Assembly: GCA_036986255.1 (NCBI GenBank)
Contig: BTRF01000007.1
Location: 1 to 19,894, forward strand
DNA length: 19,894 nt
From: BTRF01 sp036986255
GTDB lineage: Bacteria > Patescibacteriota > WWE3 > 9FT-COMBO-53-11
Direction of reading: 5' to 3'
Made by a program: the position numbers and the translations under genes. Of this stretch, positions 1-7,381 are shown in pieces. Under the pieces are notes generated by a model, which was not told the DNA's origin, did not search any database, and saw only the letters and a list, made by a program, of their open reading frames with translations. The stretch's first letter is position 1; each line of letters opens with the position of its first letter.

Positions 1-491
1 CCCCCCAGCGCTTCCACAATTCTTCCCTTAGTATAGTTCGAATTCGCTACGATCCCATCCGCCTCCCCAACCCATCGGGATGTCTCCTTCCCCTGCCACT
101 TTCTATATGCGGGAGTTGCAAACTGAGGAGCGTCCAGGTACGCCAAATCGTGGATCGTAACCACCGTTTTTCCCTCTCGTGGCGGGAACATGTAAAAAGT
201 AGTAGAAAAATGTAAGTCATGCCGCCCGTGAATCAGCTCAACCGGAGTCCGCATCCCCATCTTATACAGGAGCCGGTAAACCCTAAAAGGAGGAAAACCT
301 TTAAAGCTGTAGCGGAAATTTGGACCCGGTTTTCCGAAGTAAGCTAATTCTTCTCCGGACGAATCAAACAGGAGAAGGTCGTAAAAGTTCCTCTTGTCAA
401 GCTTAAAAAGCTCTTCCAGCAGGTGGTGCGTGTACTGGCCGGTTCCCGTACGGGGTGGAACTAAAAGTTGGGCTTGGACTCCGATATTCAT
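1..491 (-). CDS. Glycosyltransferase family 4 (GT-B), N-terminal part, cut by window edge
   Basis: About 163 codons are visible, from an ATG at 491..489 reading leftwards off the window. The product begins MNIGVQAQLLV and contains a VVTIHDLAYLDAPQF segment and a GIVANSNYTK segment. These match the N-terminal Rossmann half of GT4 glycosyltransferases and run parallel to the upstream neighbour (MKIGIDAQ, VVVIHDLSFLKVPQY, LIANSEYTK), so the two are tandem paralogues. The start overlaps the upstream stop as ATGA (491..488), which implies translational coupling and the same operon. The donor-binding C-terminal half with its EX7E motif lies outside the window. The likely role is adding a sugar to a surface glycan on the cytoplasmic face of the membrane; donor and acceptor cannot be told. 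The family is secure, the substrate is not. Confidence 0.9.
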   Translation of the reverse strand, partial: MNIGVQAQLLVPPRTGTGQYTHHLLEELFKLDKRNFYDLLLFDSSGEELAYFGKPGPNFRYSFKGFPPFRVYRLLYKMGMRTPVELIHGRHDLHFSTTFYMFPPREGKTVVTIHDLAYLDAPQFATPAYRKWQGKETSRWVGEADGIVANSNYTKGRIVEALG

Positions 492-1615
492 AGCAACGAG
501 TTAAAAACGTTAAGAACCTTCCCCGCCGATTCATCCCACCTAAACCTCTTAGCGTTCTCCAATCCCTTTGCAGACAGATTCTCTCTAAGCTCCGCCGCGG
601 AAAGAAGCCTCTCCACCGCCCCTTTAAGACCGTCAACCTGATGGGGATCAACCAGCAATGCCGCCCCGCCGGCGGCTTCCGGCAAGGAAGTAGTGTTGGA
701 GGTAACCACCGGAGTTCCGCAGGCCTGGGCCTCCACCACCGGCATCCCAAACCCCTCAAAAAACGATGGGTACACAAAAACCTCAGCGGCGGAGAGAAGC
801 ACGGGCTTATCCTCATCGGGCACAAAACCGGTAAATATAACGTCTTCTTCTATTCCTAAATCCTCAACCTGCCTGAAAATCTCATTGTACATCCACCCCT
901 TCTTGCCGGCCAGCACCAAGTTAAAATCTCCTCTACTCTCCAAATTCGCGTAGGCCTTCAGAATAGAAACGATGTTTTTCCTCGGCTCGAGCGTCCCAAG
1001 GTAAAGAATAAAGGGTTTTTCCAAACCGTACTTTTCCTTTACTTTTTCAATCTGCGGTTTGCTTGCGGGCTTAAACTTTTTCCTGTCTACTCCCGGGTAA
1101 GCTACCGTCACTCTATCCTCAGAAATTTTATAGGTGTTGACAATATCCTGCTTAGTGTATTCGGAATTGGCAATGAGATGATCCGCCCGTTTGGCAGAAA
1201 CCGAAACGAAGCGCCGTAAAAAAATCTCATTGAATTTTGCCACATATTGCGGAACCTTTAAAAAGGAGAGGTCGTGGATGACGACAACGCTTTTCCCCGT
1301 CCAATGGGGATATTCCACAAAATCCGGAAAGAAGTAAATGTCATGACGGCCGAAAAAAGCTTCCAAAGGAAGAAGTGGAACCCCTAATCCCGCGTAGGTG
1401 GCGTACCTAAAAAATTTATAAGGGAAGAAGCGCTGGTATTTGTAGGTAAAGCTGCTCCCCTTGCCCAGCATGTGTTCGGGCTTTCGCCCAAAAAACATAA
1501 GGTCGTAGCGGTTCTTTTTGTCTTGTTTGAAGATCTCCTCAAGAAGACCCTGCGTATAGTACGTTACACCGGCCGAACGTTTTATAAGCGTTTGAGCGTC
1601 AATCCCGATTTTCAT
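488..1615 (-). CDS. Glycosyltransferase family 4 (GT-B fold)
   Basis: A 375-residue retaining-type glycosyltransferase. The N-terminal half has VVVIHDLSFLK and an IANSEYTK segment before the linker. The C-terminal half has the GTLEPRKN donor-domain motif, then VFVYPSFFEGFGMPVVEA, which is the EX7E-type sugar-nucleotide site, and CGTPVVTSNTTSLPEAAGGAA. Length is usual for the family. I chose ATG 1615 because family members and the downstream paralogue start at this MKIG/MNIG strand; a GTG at 1627, overlapping the flippase gene and preceded by GGAAGG, would add four residues. The gene lies 4 nt after the flippase gene and shares ATGA with the next GT4 gene. It probably assembles the repeat unit exported by the neighbouring flippase. 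Specific linkage is unknown. Confidence 0.93.
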   Translation of the reverse strand: MKIGIDAQTLIKRSAGVTYYTQGLLEEIFKQDKKNRYDLMFFGRKPEHMLGKGSSFTYKYQRFFPYKFFRYATYAGLGVPLLPLEAFFGRHDIYFFPDFVEYPHWTGKSVVVIHDLSFLKVPQYVAKFNEIFLRRFVSVSAKRADHLIANSEYTKQDIVNTYKISEDRVTVAYPGVDRKKFKPASKPQIEKVKEKYGLEKPFILYLGTLEPRKNIVSILKAYANLESRGDFNLVLAGKKGWMYNEIFRQVEDLGIEEDVIFTGFVPDEDKPVLLSAAEVFVYPSFFEGFGMPVVEAQACGTPVVTSNTTSLPEAAGGAALLVDPHQVDGLKGAVERLLSAAELRENLSAKGLENAKRFRWDESAGKVLNVFNSLL

Positions 1616-1619
1616 CTCT

Positions 1620-3113
1620 TCATACACCTACCTTCCTGCTCTCAGTATACCTGCGGGCGAGCTTAATCCCCAAAGAAGTCAGTTCGGACAGAGCTTTAAA
1701 TCGAACCGCCCGCAAAGCAAGGAAGTAAATAACCGCTCCTGCCAAAACCGAAAGGATCAAAACCGCTAACTTGGAAACGCCCAGCGGCAAAAGCCCCGCC
1801 CGCAAACCAAAAACGGCTGCAACCATCAGCAGAGTGGCTCCGAAAACCGGCAGAATGGCTTTCCACAGAGCGCGCATGCTCCCACCCACCGGGCGGATAG
1901 AAATATACTGGGTTATCGGGGTGTCCAGAAGTACGGCCAGAGAAAAACCCGCCGCCACACCCGTTAGTCCTCCCCAGATCAATCCCAGATAAATAAAACC
2001 CATCGTAAACAAAGTCCTCACAAAATTCCAAGCCACAAAGATGCCCGGACGGCCCTTGGCCACAAGGACGTATCCAAGGACGGGGTTTATGGAAAGAAGT
2101 GCTCCGGCAATCGACAGGTACTGAAGAGGAGCAACCGCCCCCAGCCACTTACTGCCAAACAAAACCTCAATGAGCTCAGGGGCGGTGGCGGCTAATCCCA
2201 AGGCAACGGGAACGGTAACCAACGAAACATACTGAACCGCCCGCAGGTAGGCCTTTTCAAGGCGGGCATTATCATCCTGAATTCTGGAATAAGCCGGTAA
2301 AAGAACTCTGGTTACCAGAGGGGTAATCTGATCTCTGGGGATCATAATTAAGCTGTAAGCAATTGAGTAAACCCCCAATGTGGAAGTCCCTAAGATACGG
2401 CCGATCAGCCCCCGGTCGGTGTTGCGGCGGAAAAACTCGATAAACCCATTCCCTACAAGCTTCAAACCAAAGGCGTAAATTCGCTTAAAAGTCCGCCAAT
2501 TGAAGACCAAAGAAGGCCGCCAAGAAACCGAAAACCACAGGGTAGCAGCATTGAGGACAGACTTAACCAAGTACCCAAAAACAAGCGCCCATGCCCCCCA
2601 ACCCAACAAGGCCCCAATCACGGCCGAGACGCCATACCCCAGAGATGCAATAATCTCTCTAATCGAGAGGGTCCTAAAGTCCATAATCCTTGTCAAGTAT
2701 CCAACGTGCACTGTCGAAAAAGAATCCGTAACCAAAGAAACGGACAACCCAATAAGGATCGGCCTCACCTTCGCATCGCCAAAGAAAGATGCGACTAGAG
2801 AAGAAGCCGCAAAAGATAAGCCAAATAAAATTACACCGAGAAGAAGGTTGGGCCAAAATATGGTTGAAAGATCATCCTCGTCAAGATCCTCCTTGCTTTG
2901 GGCTATTGCAACACCCAAACCGGAGTTGCTGAACAATGTAAGAAAGTTAAACACCACGATCGCGCTGGCGACCAGTCCAAAATCGCGCGGGGAGAGCAGG
3001 CGGGCCAAGATAAGAGTAGTCAGTAAAATAAAACCCCGGTTTACTATCTTGGAAGCGGCCATCCAAGAAACACCTTTAAATATTTTAGACTTAAGCCCGG
3101 GTTCTTTTTTCAT
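1620..3113 (-). CDS. Wzx-like polysaccharide flippase (MOP superfamily)
   Basis: A 497-residue, strongly hydrophobic protein with roughly 12-14 predicted membrane segments. The N-terminus, with GVSWMAASKIVNRGF then ILARLLSPRDFGLVA, is the classic start of the polysaccharide-biosynthesis transporter family (RfbX/Wzx, TuaB-like). The family moves lipid-linked oligosaccharides across the cytoplasmic membrane. A charged central stretch (FRRNTDRGLIGRILGTSTLGVYSIAYSL) is also typical. The ATG at 3113 overlaps the preceding stop as ATGA, so it is translationally coupled to the phosphodiesterase gene, and the GT4 gene follows at once. Context with Ugd and two glycosyltransferases supports export of a uronic-acid-containing surface glycan. 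The exact cargo cannot be deduced. The length is normal and I see no frameshift. Confidence 0.93.
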   Translation of the reverse strand: MKKEPGLKSKIFKGVSWMAASKIVNRGFILLTTLILARLLSPRDFGLVASAIVVFNFLTLFSNSGLGVAIAQSKEDLDEDDLSTIFWPNLLLGVILFGLSFAASSLVASFFGDAKVRPILIGLSVSLVTDSFSTVHVGYLTRIMDFRTLSIREIIASLGYGVSAVIGALLGWGAWALVFGYLVKSVLNAATLWFSVSWRPSLVFNWRTFKRIYAFGLKLVGNGFIEFFRRNTDRGLIGRILGTSTLGVYSIAYSLIMIPRDQITPLVTRVLLPAYSRIQDDNARLEKAYLRAVQYVSLVTVPVALGLAATAPELIEVLFGSKWLGAVAPLQYLSIAGALLSINPVLGYVLVAKGRPGIFVAWNFVRTLFTMGFIYLGLIWGGLTGVAAGFSLAVLLDTPITQYISIRPVGGSMRALWKAILPVFGATLLMVAAVFGLRAGLLPLGVSKLAVLILSVLAGAVIYFLALRAVRFKALSELTSLGIKLARRYTESRKVGV

Positions 3114-4636
3114 ATTTCCAAGGGTTTACCGTCCAGATCACCGGAAGGCTGAATCCCCAGGTTTTTAAGAATCGTAGGGGTAATGTCGGTGGTTTCAACG
3201 GTACCAATGTTTCCTTTGGGCTTGCCGTCGACGAGGAAAATTCCAAACTCCCGGTGTTCCCCGCTCCTCCGGATGCCCGCGTGCCCGGAGGTGCTAAAAA
3301 CCTCATCGGACATTTCGGCGTTAAGAATATACTCTCCTTTGGTCTCCACCAAAATATCAGGACCCTTCAATAGGTAGGGCCCATGATAAACGTCTCTGGC
3401 CAAATAAGTCTTCACAACCACTCTCTCCCCGGTTTCGGGATCCCGCAGATCCTCAATAATGGCCCGAATCTCCTTAACAACACCCTCATAATCCTTTTCC
3501 TCAACCACCCCTCGCGGAAAGCGTCCTTTCAAGTTAATCTTGATGCCCTGCCCTGAGGAAGAGATCGAGAACGCCTTGGTCTTCTCCCAAACGACGTAAT
3601 CCAAAAATTCCTTCCCCTCCAGCCCCACGGTCTTCCTTAAGACCGTCCGGCGCTTGAAAGATATCCGGTGGCGGAGGCCGAACCGATCCGCCCCGCGAAT
3701 TATCTCTAGCGCCAACTCCCTTAACCGCATTTCGAGAGAAGAGGGCGCCACTACAGACGGCAAATCCGCCTCAAGATACCCTTCTTTGCGCAGAAGGGTG
3801 TTGATATGGATATTCTTGTGAACCGGTCCCATCCCATGATCGGAAAGAACCATTAAAACCGCTTGGTCCTGAACGGCTTTATATATCTCTGCCAAGATAT
3901 TGTCCATCTTAATGTAAATCTTCTCCAAAACATCCTCATACCTCTTAGACTTCTCCGGATCATACCCCGGGTGCGATTTATCCATATCCTTCCAAAAGAA
4001 GTGGCCAATCCAGTCCAACCCCATAAAGACGGTGATTAGTAAATCCCAGTCATCCCCGGTTAAAAAGCTAAGGCACAGATCCTTCTGCTTCTCCATCAGC
4101 CCGTGGACCCGCTTCAGAAATTCTTCCTTATCGCGGACAAAAAGCTGCGGAATACCTTTGATAAAAAGGTCCTCGCCTCCCAAAATCTTTAATACACCCT
4201 CCTTAGCGTTGGGCGGGTAGACAAACTCACTGTCGGGGCCTGGAGATCCTATTCCCGAAACCACCACCCCGTTTACCTCATCCGGCGGGAAGGTGTTCGG
4301 AACGCCAATTACAAAAACGCGCTTTCCTCTCCGGCTGACCGTCTGCCATACCGCCTTGGTCCTCCGATCGGAGGAGAGAGTAGGATATTTTTTGTACCCC
4401 TCCATCTCGAAAAAATCAAAGATCCCGTGCTTCCCCGGATTAACGCCGGTAAAGATCGAAGCCCACGCCGGAGGGGTCAAAAACGGTTTGGTGCTCCTGA
4501 GCTTGGCGCAAGATCCCGCTTCCTTAAAGGACTTTAAAAAGGGGAGCTTCCCCTCCTTAATCCAAGGATCAACCAAATCCCAAGTGGCGGAATCCAAGCC
4601 CACAACGACAACTTTTTGCTTTCTCTTTGATGCTAT
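3110..4636 (-). CDS. Alkaline-phosphatase-superfamily phosphodiesterase (type I PDE/NPP family), probable AUA start
   Basis: A metal-dependent phosphohydrolase or phosphotransferase of the type I phosphodiesterase/nucleotide pyrophosphatase family. Visible motifs are VVVVGLDSATWDLV (first strand with metal-binding Asp), TPPAWASIFTGVNPGKHGIFDF (nucleophile region), MVLSDHGMGP (metal-binding Asp-His), SGHAGIRR, and the C-terminal TTDITPTILKNLGI. The first canonical start is the GTG at 4603, but it falls after the VVVV strand and has no ribosome-binding site. Upstream, in frame and after the ugd stop, there is no ATG, GTG or TTG. There is an ATA at 4636..4634 placed 6 nt after AGGGAG, giving MASKRKQK before the strand and a 508-residue protein. 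I annotate that start by inference. Such proteins often act on phospho-linked lipid or glycan substrates; here the context is a polysaccharide operon. Substrate unknown. Confidence 0.85.
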   Translation of the reverse strand: MASKRKQKVVVVGLDSATWDLVDPWIKEGKLPFLKSFKEAGSCAKLRSTKPFLTPPAWASIFTGVNPGKHGIFDFFEMEGYKKYPTLSSDRRTKAVWQTVSRRGKRVFVIGVPNTFPPDEVNGVVVSGIGSPGPDSEFVYPPNAKEGVLKILGGEDLFIKGIPQLFVRDKEEFLKRVHGLMEKQKDLCLSFLTGDDWDLLITVFMGLDWIGHFFWKDMDKSHPGYDPEKSKRYEDVLEKIYIKMDNILAEIYKAVQDQAVLMVLSDHGMGPVHKNIHINTLLRKEGYLEADLPSVVAPSSLEMRLRELALEIIRGADRFGLRHRISFKRRTVLRKTVGLEGKEFLDYVVWEKTKAFSISSSGQGIKINLKGRFPRGVVEEKDYEGVVKEIRAIIEDLRDPETGERVVVKTYLARDVYHGPYLLKGPDILVETKGEYILNAEMSDEVFSTSGHAGIRRSGEHREFGIFLVDGKPKGNIGTVETTDITPTILKNLGIQPSGDLDGKPLEI

Positions 4637-4654
4637 AACTATCTCCCTAATTAC

Positions 4655-5980
4655 CTAAATTTTTCCCCGTCCCATTCCTACGTAATCAAAACCGGCCTTT
4701 CGAATCTTAGCAGGATCGTAGAAGTTGCGCCCGTCGGCGACCATGCTTCCGCGCATCAGCTCCTTCACCTTTCCCCAATCCAGGTCGGAAAACTCTGCCC
4801 ACTCCGTCACCAGCGCCAGGCAGTCTGCGCCATCCAAAGCGTTATAAGCATCTTCAGCCCACTTGATCATAGACTTCCCCACCCACCCCGGCATCTTTTT
4901 CGCATTGGGCATTGCGATAGGATCAAAAACCGAAACCTCAGCCCCCTGTTTAAGAAGGGTGTTAATAATCTCAACCGAAACGGCTTTGCGCATATCGTCG
5001 CTCTTAGGCTTAAAAGCCAGTCCCAAAACGGCAACTCGTTTGCCCTTCAAGCCTCCAAGACCTTCCTTAATCTTTTCCGCAAAACGCTGATGCTGTTCGC
5101 GGTTGACAAAATTAGCCGCCCGCAAAATGCCAAACTCGTAACCGGCGTGATCGGAAAAAGCCAGCAGCGAGGCCACGTCCTTAGGGAAGCAGCTCCCCCC
5201 GTAACCCAGACCGGCCCGCAAAAACCGAGGTCCGATCCGATCGTCCAACCCCATTCCTTCGGCAACCTTAACTACATCAGCCCCCACCCGCTCGGCAATC
5301 TGAGCCATCTCATTGATAAAGGAAACTTTCGTTGCTAAAAAAGCATTGGAGGCGTACTTAACCAATTCGGCACTCCTAATATCGCAAACCAGCAAGGGAG
5401 ATCTATCAAAAGAGGCCAAAAGTCTTCGAAGAACCTTCACGGGTTTATCCGAATCGGCCCCAATGATGATTCTTGAGGGCTCCTGCGTATCCTTAACGGC
5501 TCTCCCCTCCGCTAAAAACTCCGGGGAATCAACCACATCAAAATCCTTCCCAACGACACGATCGCCCGATTCCCCAATTAACTGCGCAACGCGCCCGGTC
5601 GTCCCGGGAGGAACGGTGGACTTAACCACCACCACCGTGTAACGGCCCCCCAAGTTCTCTCCAATATCAGCGGCCGCCGAAAATACATAGGAAAGATCAG
5701 CTTCGCCGTTTCCCCTGCTGGGCGTTCCCACGCAGATAAAAACCACTTCCGCTTCAGGGATGGCCTCTTTATATAAGGTGGTAGGAATTAGATTTTTGGA
5801 TCGAAGTCCTTTCTGAATGAGTACGCCCAGTCCCGGTTCAAAAAACGGCTCTTTCCCGGCCATAATGACTTTGATCTTCTCTTCGTCAACATCCAAAACC
5901 CGGACCTTATGTCCTAAATCGGCAAATACTGCCGCTGAAGTTAGACCTACATACCCTGCCCCTACAAAAGTTAGCTTCAC
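4655..5980 (-). CDS. ugd: UDP-glucose 6-dehydrogenase
   Basis: A 441-residue member of the UDP-glucose/GDP-mannose dehydrogenase family, which oxidises UDP-glucose to UDP-glucuronate with two NAD+ in the cytoplasm. The N-terminus has the dinucleotide-binding GAGYVGLTSA motif and an acidic strand end (VRVLDVDEEKI). FICVGTPS, VVVKSTVPPGTTG and DVVDSPEFLAEG follow, then the catalytic-cysteine motif GLGYGGSCFPKD. The C-terminal domain has GLAFKPKSDDMRKAVS. All three family domains are complete. The start is a GTG at 5980 with no Shine-Dalgarno; a TAAAAT box lies 7 nt upstream, so the transcript is probably leaderless. It is the first gene of the glycan operon. Its TAG stop is in the same frame as the following phosphodiesterase. 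A GDP-mannose or UDP-ManNAc dehydrogenase is the main alternative, less likely from the motifs. Confidence 0.95.
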   Translation of the reverse strand: MKLTFVGAGYVGLTSAAVFADLGHKVRVLDVDEEKIKVIMAGKEPFFEPGLGVLIQKGLRSKNLIPTTLYKEAIPEAEVVFICVGTPSRGNGEADLSYVFSAAADIGENLGGRYTVVVVKSTVPPGTTGRVAQLIGESGDRVVGKDFDVVDSPEFLAEGRAVKDTQEPSRIIIGADSDKPVKVLRRLLASFDRSPLLVCDIRSAELVKYASNAFLATKVSFINEMAQIAERVGADVVKVAEGMGLDDRIGPRFLRAGLGYGGSCFPKDVASLLAFSDHAGYEFGILRAANFVNREQHQRFAEKIKEGLGGLKGKRVAVLGLAFKPKSDDMRKAVSVEIINTLLKQGAEVSVFDPIAMPNAKKMPGWVGKSMIKWAEDAYNALDGADCLALVTEWAEFSDLDWGKVKELMRGSMVADGRNFYDPAKIRKAGFDYVGMGRGKI

Positions 5981-5987
5981 GGGATAA

Positions 5988-6016
5988 ATTTTAACAGATA
6001 AAGGATGCGCGCCAAA
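5988..6016 (-). promoter_or_regulatory. Probable promoter of the ugd glycan operon
   Basis: On the minus strand a TAAAAT box (5993..5988) is followed by 7 nt and then the GTG start at 5980. A weak -35 candidate, TTTGGC (6016..6011), is 17 nt upstream. The predicted start site falls within a base or two of the GTG, so the mRNA would lack a leader. The -35 abuts the distal copy of the 67-bp repeat. Confidence 0.5.
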
Positions 6017-6019
6017 CCT

Positions 6020-6086
6020 ACATGGACGTGATTTTTCAAATCGCTAGCATGTGAGCTATAACTCACTAAAGCTCGTTATAGCGTCA
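6020..6086. repeat. 67-bp direct repeat, copy 1 (distal)
   Basis: This stretch is identical base for base to 6096..6162; the copies are 76 bp apart with 9 bp of unique sequence between them. Each contains the inverted repeat GCTATAAC-12 nt-GTTATAGC. Read on the minus strand, each unit starts with TGA, which in the other copy is the stop codon of the PP-loop gene. No coding potential is apparent. Confidence 0.95.
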
Positions 6087-6095
6087 AAGATCTTA

Positions 6096-6162
6096 ACATG
6101 GACGTGATTTTTCAAATCGCTAGCATGTGAGCTATAACTCACTAAAGCTCGTTATAGCGTCA
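6096..6162. repeat. 67-bp direct repeat, copy 2 (overlaps stop of PP-loop gene)
   Basis: Second exact copy of the repeat at 6020. Its right edge is the TGA stop of the PP-loop gene. Here the hairpin extends beyond the repeat: CATGTGA-GCTATAAC at 6124-6138 pairs with GTTATAGC-G-TCACATG at 6151-6166, a 15-bp stem with one bulged base that includes the last codon and the stop. There is no T-run after it, so it is not a standard intrinsic terminator. Confidence 0.93.
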
Positions 6163-7026
6163 CATGTAACCGAGGTCGCGGAGGCGCTTCATGATCTGCT
6201 CTTTGTCTTGGCGGCGGCCTTCACGTTCAGCAGTGTTTTCCAAGTCCTGCTCCCAGGCGGGTTTATCGGAGGTCTTCGCAGTCGTCCCTTTCGCTCCAAG
6301 GGAGCGGTAGCCTTCCTCATAAAGTTTTAAATATGGGACCTTATTTTTGTGCGTGGCGTCCCAAACATCTTTCTCTTTAAAGTGGAGAATGGGATGGACC
6401 CGGAAGTGATCCGGATTTTTACGTGGCGAGAAGTAAGTCTCGTTTGCCCGCGCCTCCTGCTCGTCCCAACGGATTCCGGTAATCAAGGCCCGAATCCCCT
6501 CTTTTTCCAGATGAACGTTCATTGCCACCGTTTTCATAAGGTGGTTGCCAACATAAGATTCAGGCTCAAAAGGAAACTCCTTGGCCTTAAAGTCGAGGGC
6601 TTTGAGCGCCTCTTTGTTTCTTTTGTTCAGCTTTGAAACCTTTACCGGATCGCCGACTTTTTTGACTTGCTTTAAGACATCGTCGTTTTGTGCAATGTGA
6701 TAAGTAAATTTCCAATCGCTGGATAGCTTGTCGGCAAACTCCCAAACCTCTTCAAATACATAACCCTCATTAATAAACATAATATGAGGAAGAGGAAGCC
6801 CTTTCTCTTTGGCAAGCTCGCGGGCCATCCACAAAAGGATGGTGCTGTCCTTACCGCCCGTCCAAGCAAGAGCAAGCTTATCGTTTGGAAACCTCCGATA
6901 GGCCTCTGCAATAACCCGCTTGCTCTTGGCCACTTTCTCGTCGACCGAGGATTTTTCCACGAAACTCTTGTCCTCCTTGATAGGAGAGCTGCTAACGATG
7001 GCCTTGATGCTGTCTAATATCCTCAT
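6160..7026 (-). CDS. CysD/PAPS-reductase-like PP-loop family protein, cysteine-free
   Basis: A 288-residue protein of the adenine nucleotide alpha-hydrolase (PP-loop) fold, which activates substrates with ATP by adenylation. LALAWTGGKDSTILLW at residues 51-66 carries the SGGKDS-type loop. The ITGIRWDEQEARANE segment, the VHPILHFKEKDVW segment, GYRSLGAKGTT and the tail EREGRRQDKEQ...LGYM align with the overall plan of CysD (ATP sulfurylase small subunit) rather than CysH. There is not one cysteine in the protein, so CysH chemistry and DndC-type Fe-S ligation are both excluded. No CysN, CysC or other sulfate-assimilation gene is nearby. It follows the RHH gene by 29 nt, probably in one operon, and lacks a clear Shine-Dalgarno. 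The C-terminus resembles that of the RHH protein. Function unassigned; family call is good. Confidence 0.85.
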   Translation of the reverse strand: MRILDSIKAIVSSSPIKEDKSFVEKSSVDEKVAKSKRVIAEAYRRFPNDKLALAWTGGKDSTILLWMARELAKEKGLPLPHIMFINEGYVFEEVWEFADKLSSDWKFTYHIAQNDDVLKQVKKVGDPVKVSKLNKRNKEALKALDFKAKEFPFEPESYVGNHLMKTVAMNVHLEKEGIRALITGIRWDEQEARANETYFSPRKNPDHFRVHPILHFKEKDVWDATHKNKVPYLKLYEEGYRSLGAKGTTAKTSDKPAWEQDLENTAEREGRRQDKEQIMKRLRDLGYM

Positions 7027-7055
7027 TGCAAATAACTTGTTGGGCTTGCCTCGCC

Positions 7056-7271
7056 CTAGATGTATCCCAACTCTTTCAACCTCTTTACAATTTTATCCTT
7101 ATCCTCCGTACTAAACGGGGCACCACCCTCCTGGCCCAAAACGATCTCCCGCATTACAAACGTAGCAAAGCTGGAAACGGATGGGAACCCTGTCCCCTTA
7201 ATCAGTCTTTCCAACTTCCTAAACAAGGGCGCCGGAATCGACACAGTGGTGAACTTTGATATATGCTTCAT
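7056..7271 (-). CDS. Ribbon-helix-helix (CopG/MetJ-like) DNA-binding protein
   Basis: A 71-residue protein. FTTVSIPAPLFRKLERLIK gives the N-terminal beta strand and helix of an RHH fold, and GFPSVSSFATFVMREIV the second helix and its dimer-forming partner. Such proteins bind DNA as dimers through the strand. After a short linker the C-terminal 15 residues, DKDKIVKRLKELGYI, closely resemble the C-terminus of the adjacent PP-loop protein. The ATG at 7271 has no Shine-Dalgarno, but a good promoter ends 8 nt upstream, so translation is probably leaderless. It may autoregulate this divergent region. An antitoxin role is possible in general for small RHH proteins, but no toxin partner is recognisable. 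Confidence 0.85.
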   Translation of the reverse strand: MKHISKFTTVSIPAPLFRKLERLIKGTGFPSVSSFATFVMREIVLGQEGGAPFSTEDKDKIVKRLKELGYI

Positions 7272-7279
7272 TCTTGGTA

Positions 7280-7307
7280 ATTATACATAATTAGAAACCG
7301 CGGGCAA
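7280..7307 (-). promoter_or_regulatory. Promoter of the RHH/PP-loop operon
   Basis: Minus strand: TTGCCC (7307..7302), a 16-nt spacer, and a perfect TATAAT (7285..7280). The expected transcription start is about 7273, two bases before the ATG at 7271, which gives a leaderless or near-leaderless mRNA. The box lies in the divergent intergenic region (7272-7381), so an RHH operator could overlap it. Confidence 0.7.
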
Positions 7308-7381
7308 GTTTACTCGGAAAAATGGACGTGATATGCTTCTTTCAAGCACCCCAAAATCCGCAGAGGAAGGAAGGGAGAAAA

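Noticed and set aside
2500..3168. Long plus-strand open frame (222 codons) opposite the flippase gene
   Set aside because: It is antisense to a well-supported membrane protein, has a biased Lys/Thr/Pro-rich composition without any motif, and no convincing start signal.
6163..7026. DndC-type DNA phosphorothioation protein
   Set aside because: There are no Fe-S cysteines and no dndB, dndD, dndE or cysteine desulfurase gene nearby.
7056..7271. Type II antitoxin
   Set aside because: An RHH fold alone is not enough; the neighbour is a PP-loop enzyme-like protein and no known toxin fold is adjacent.
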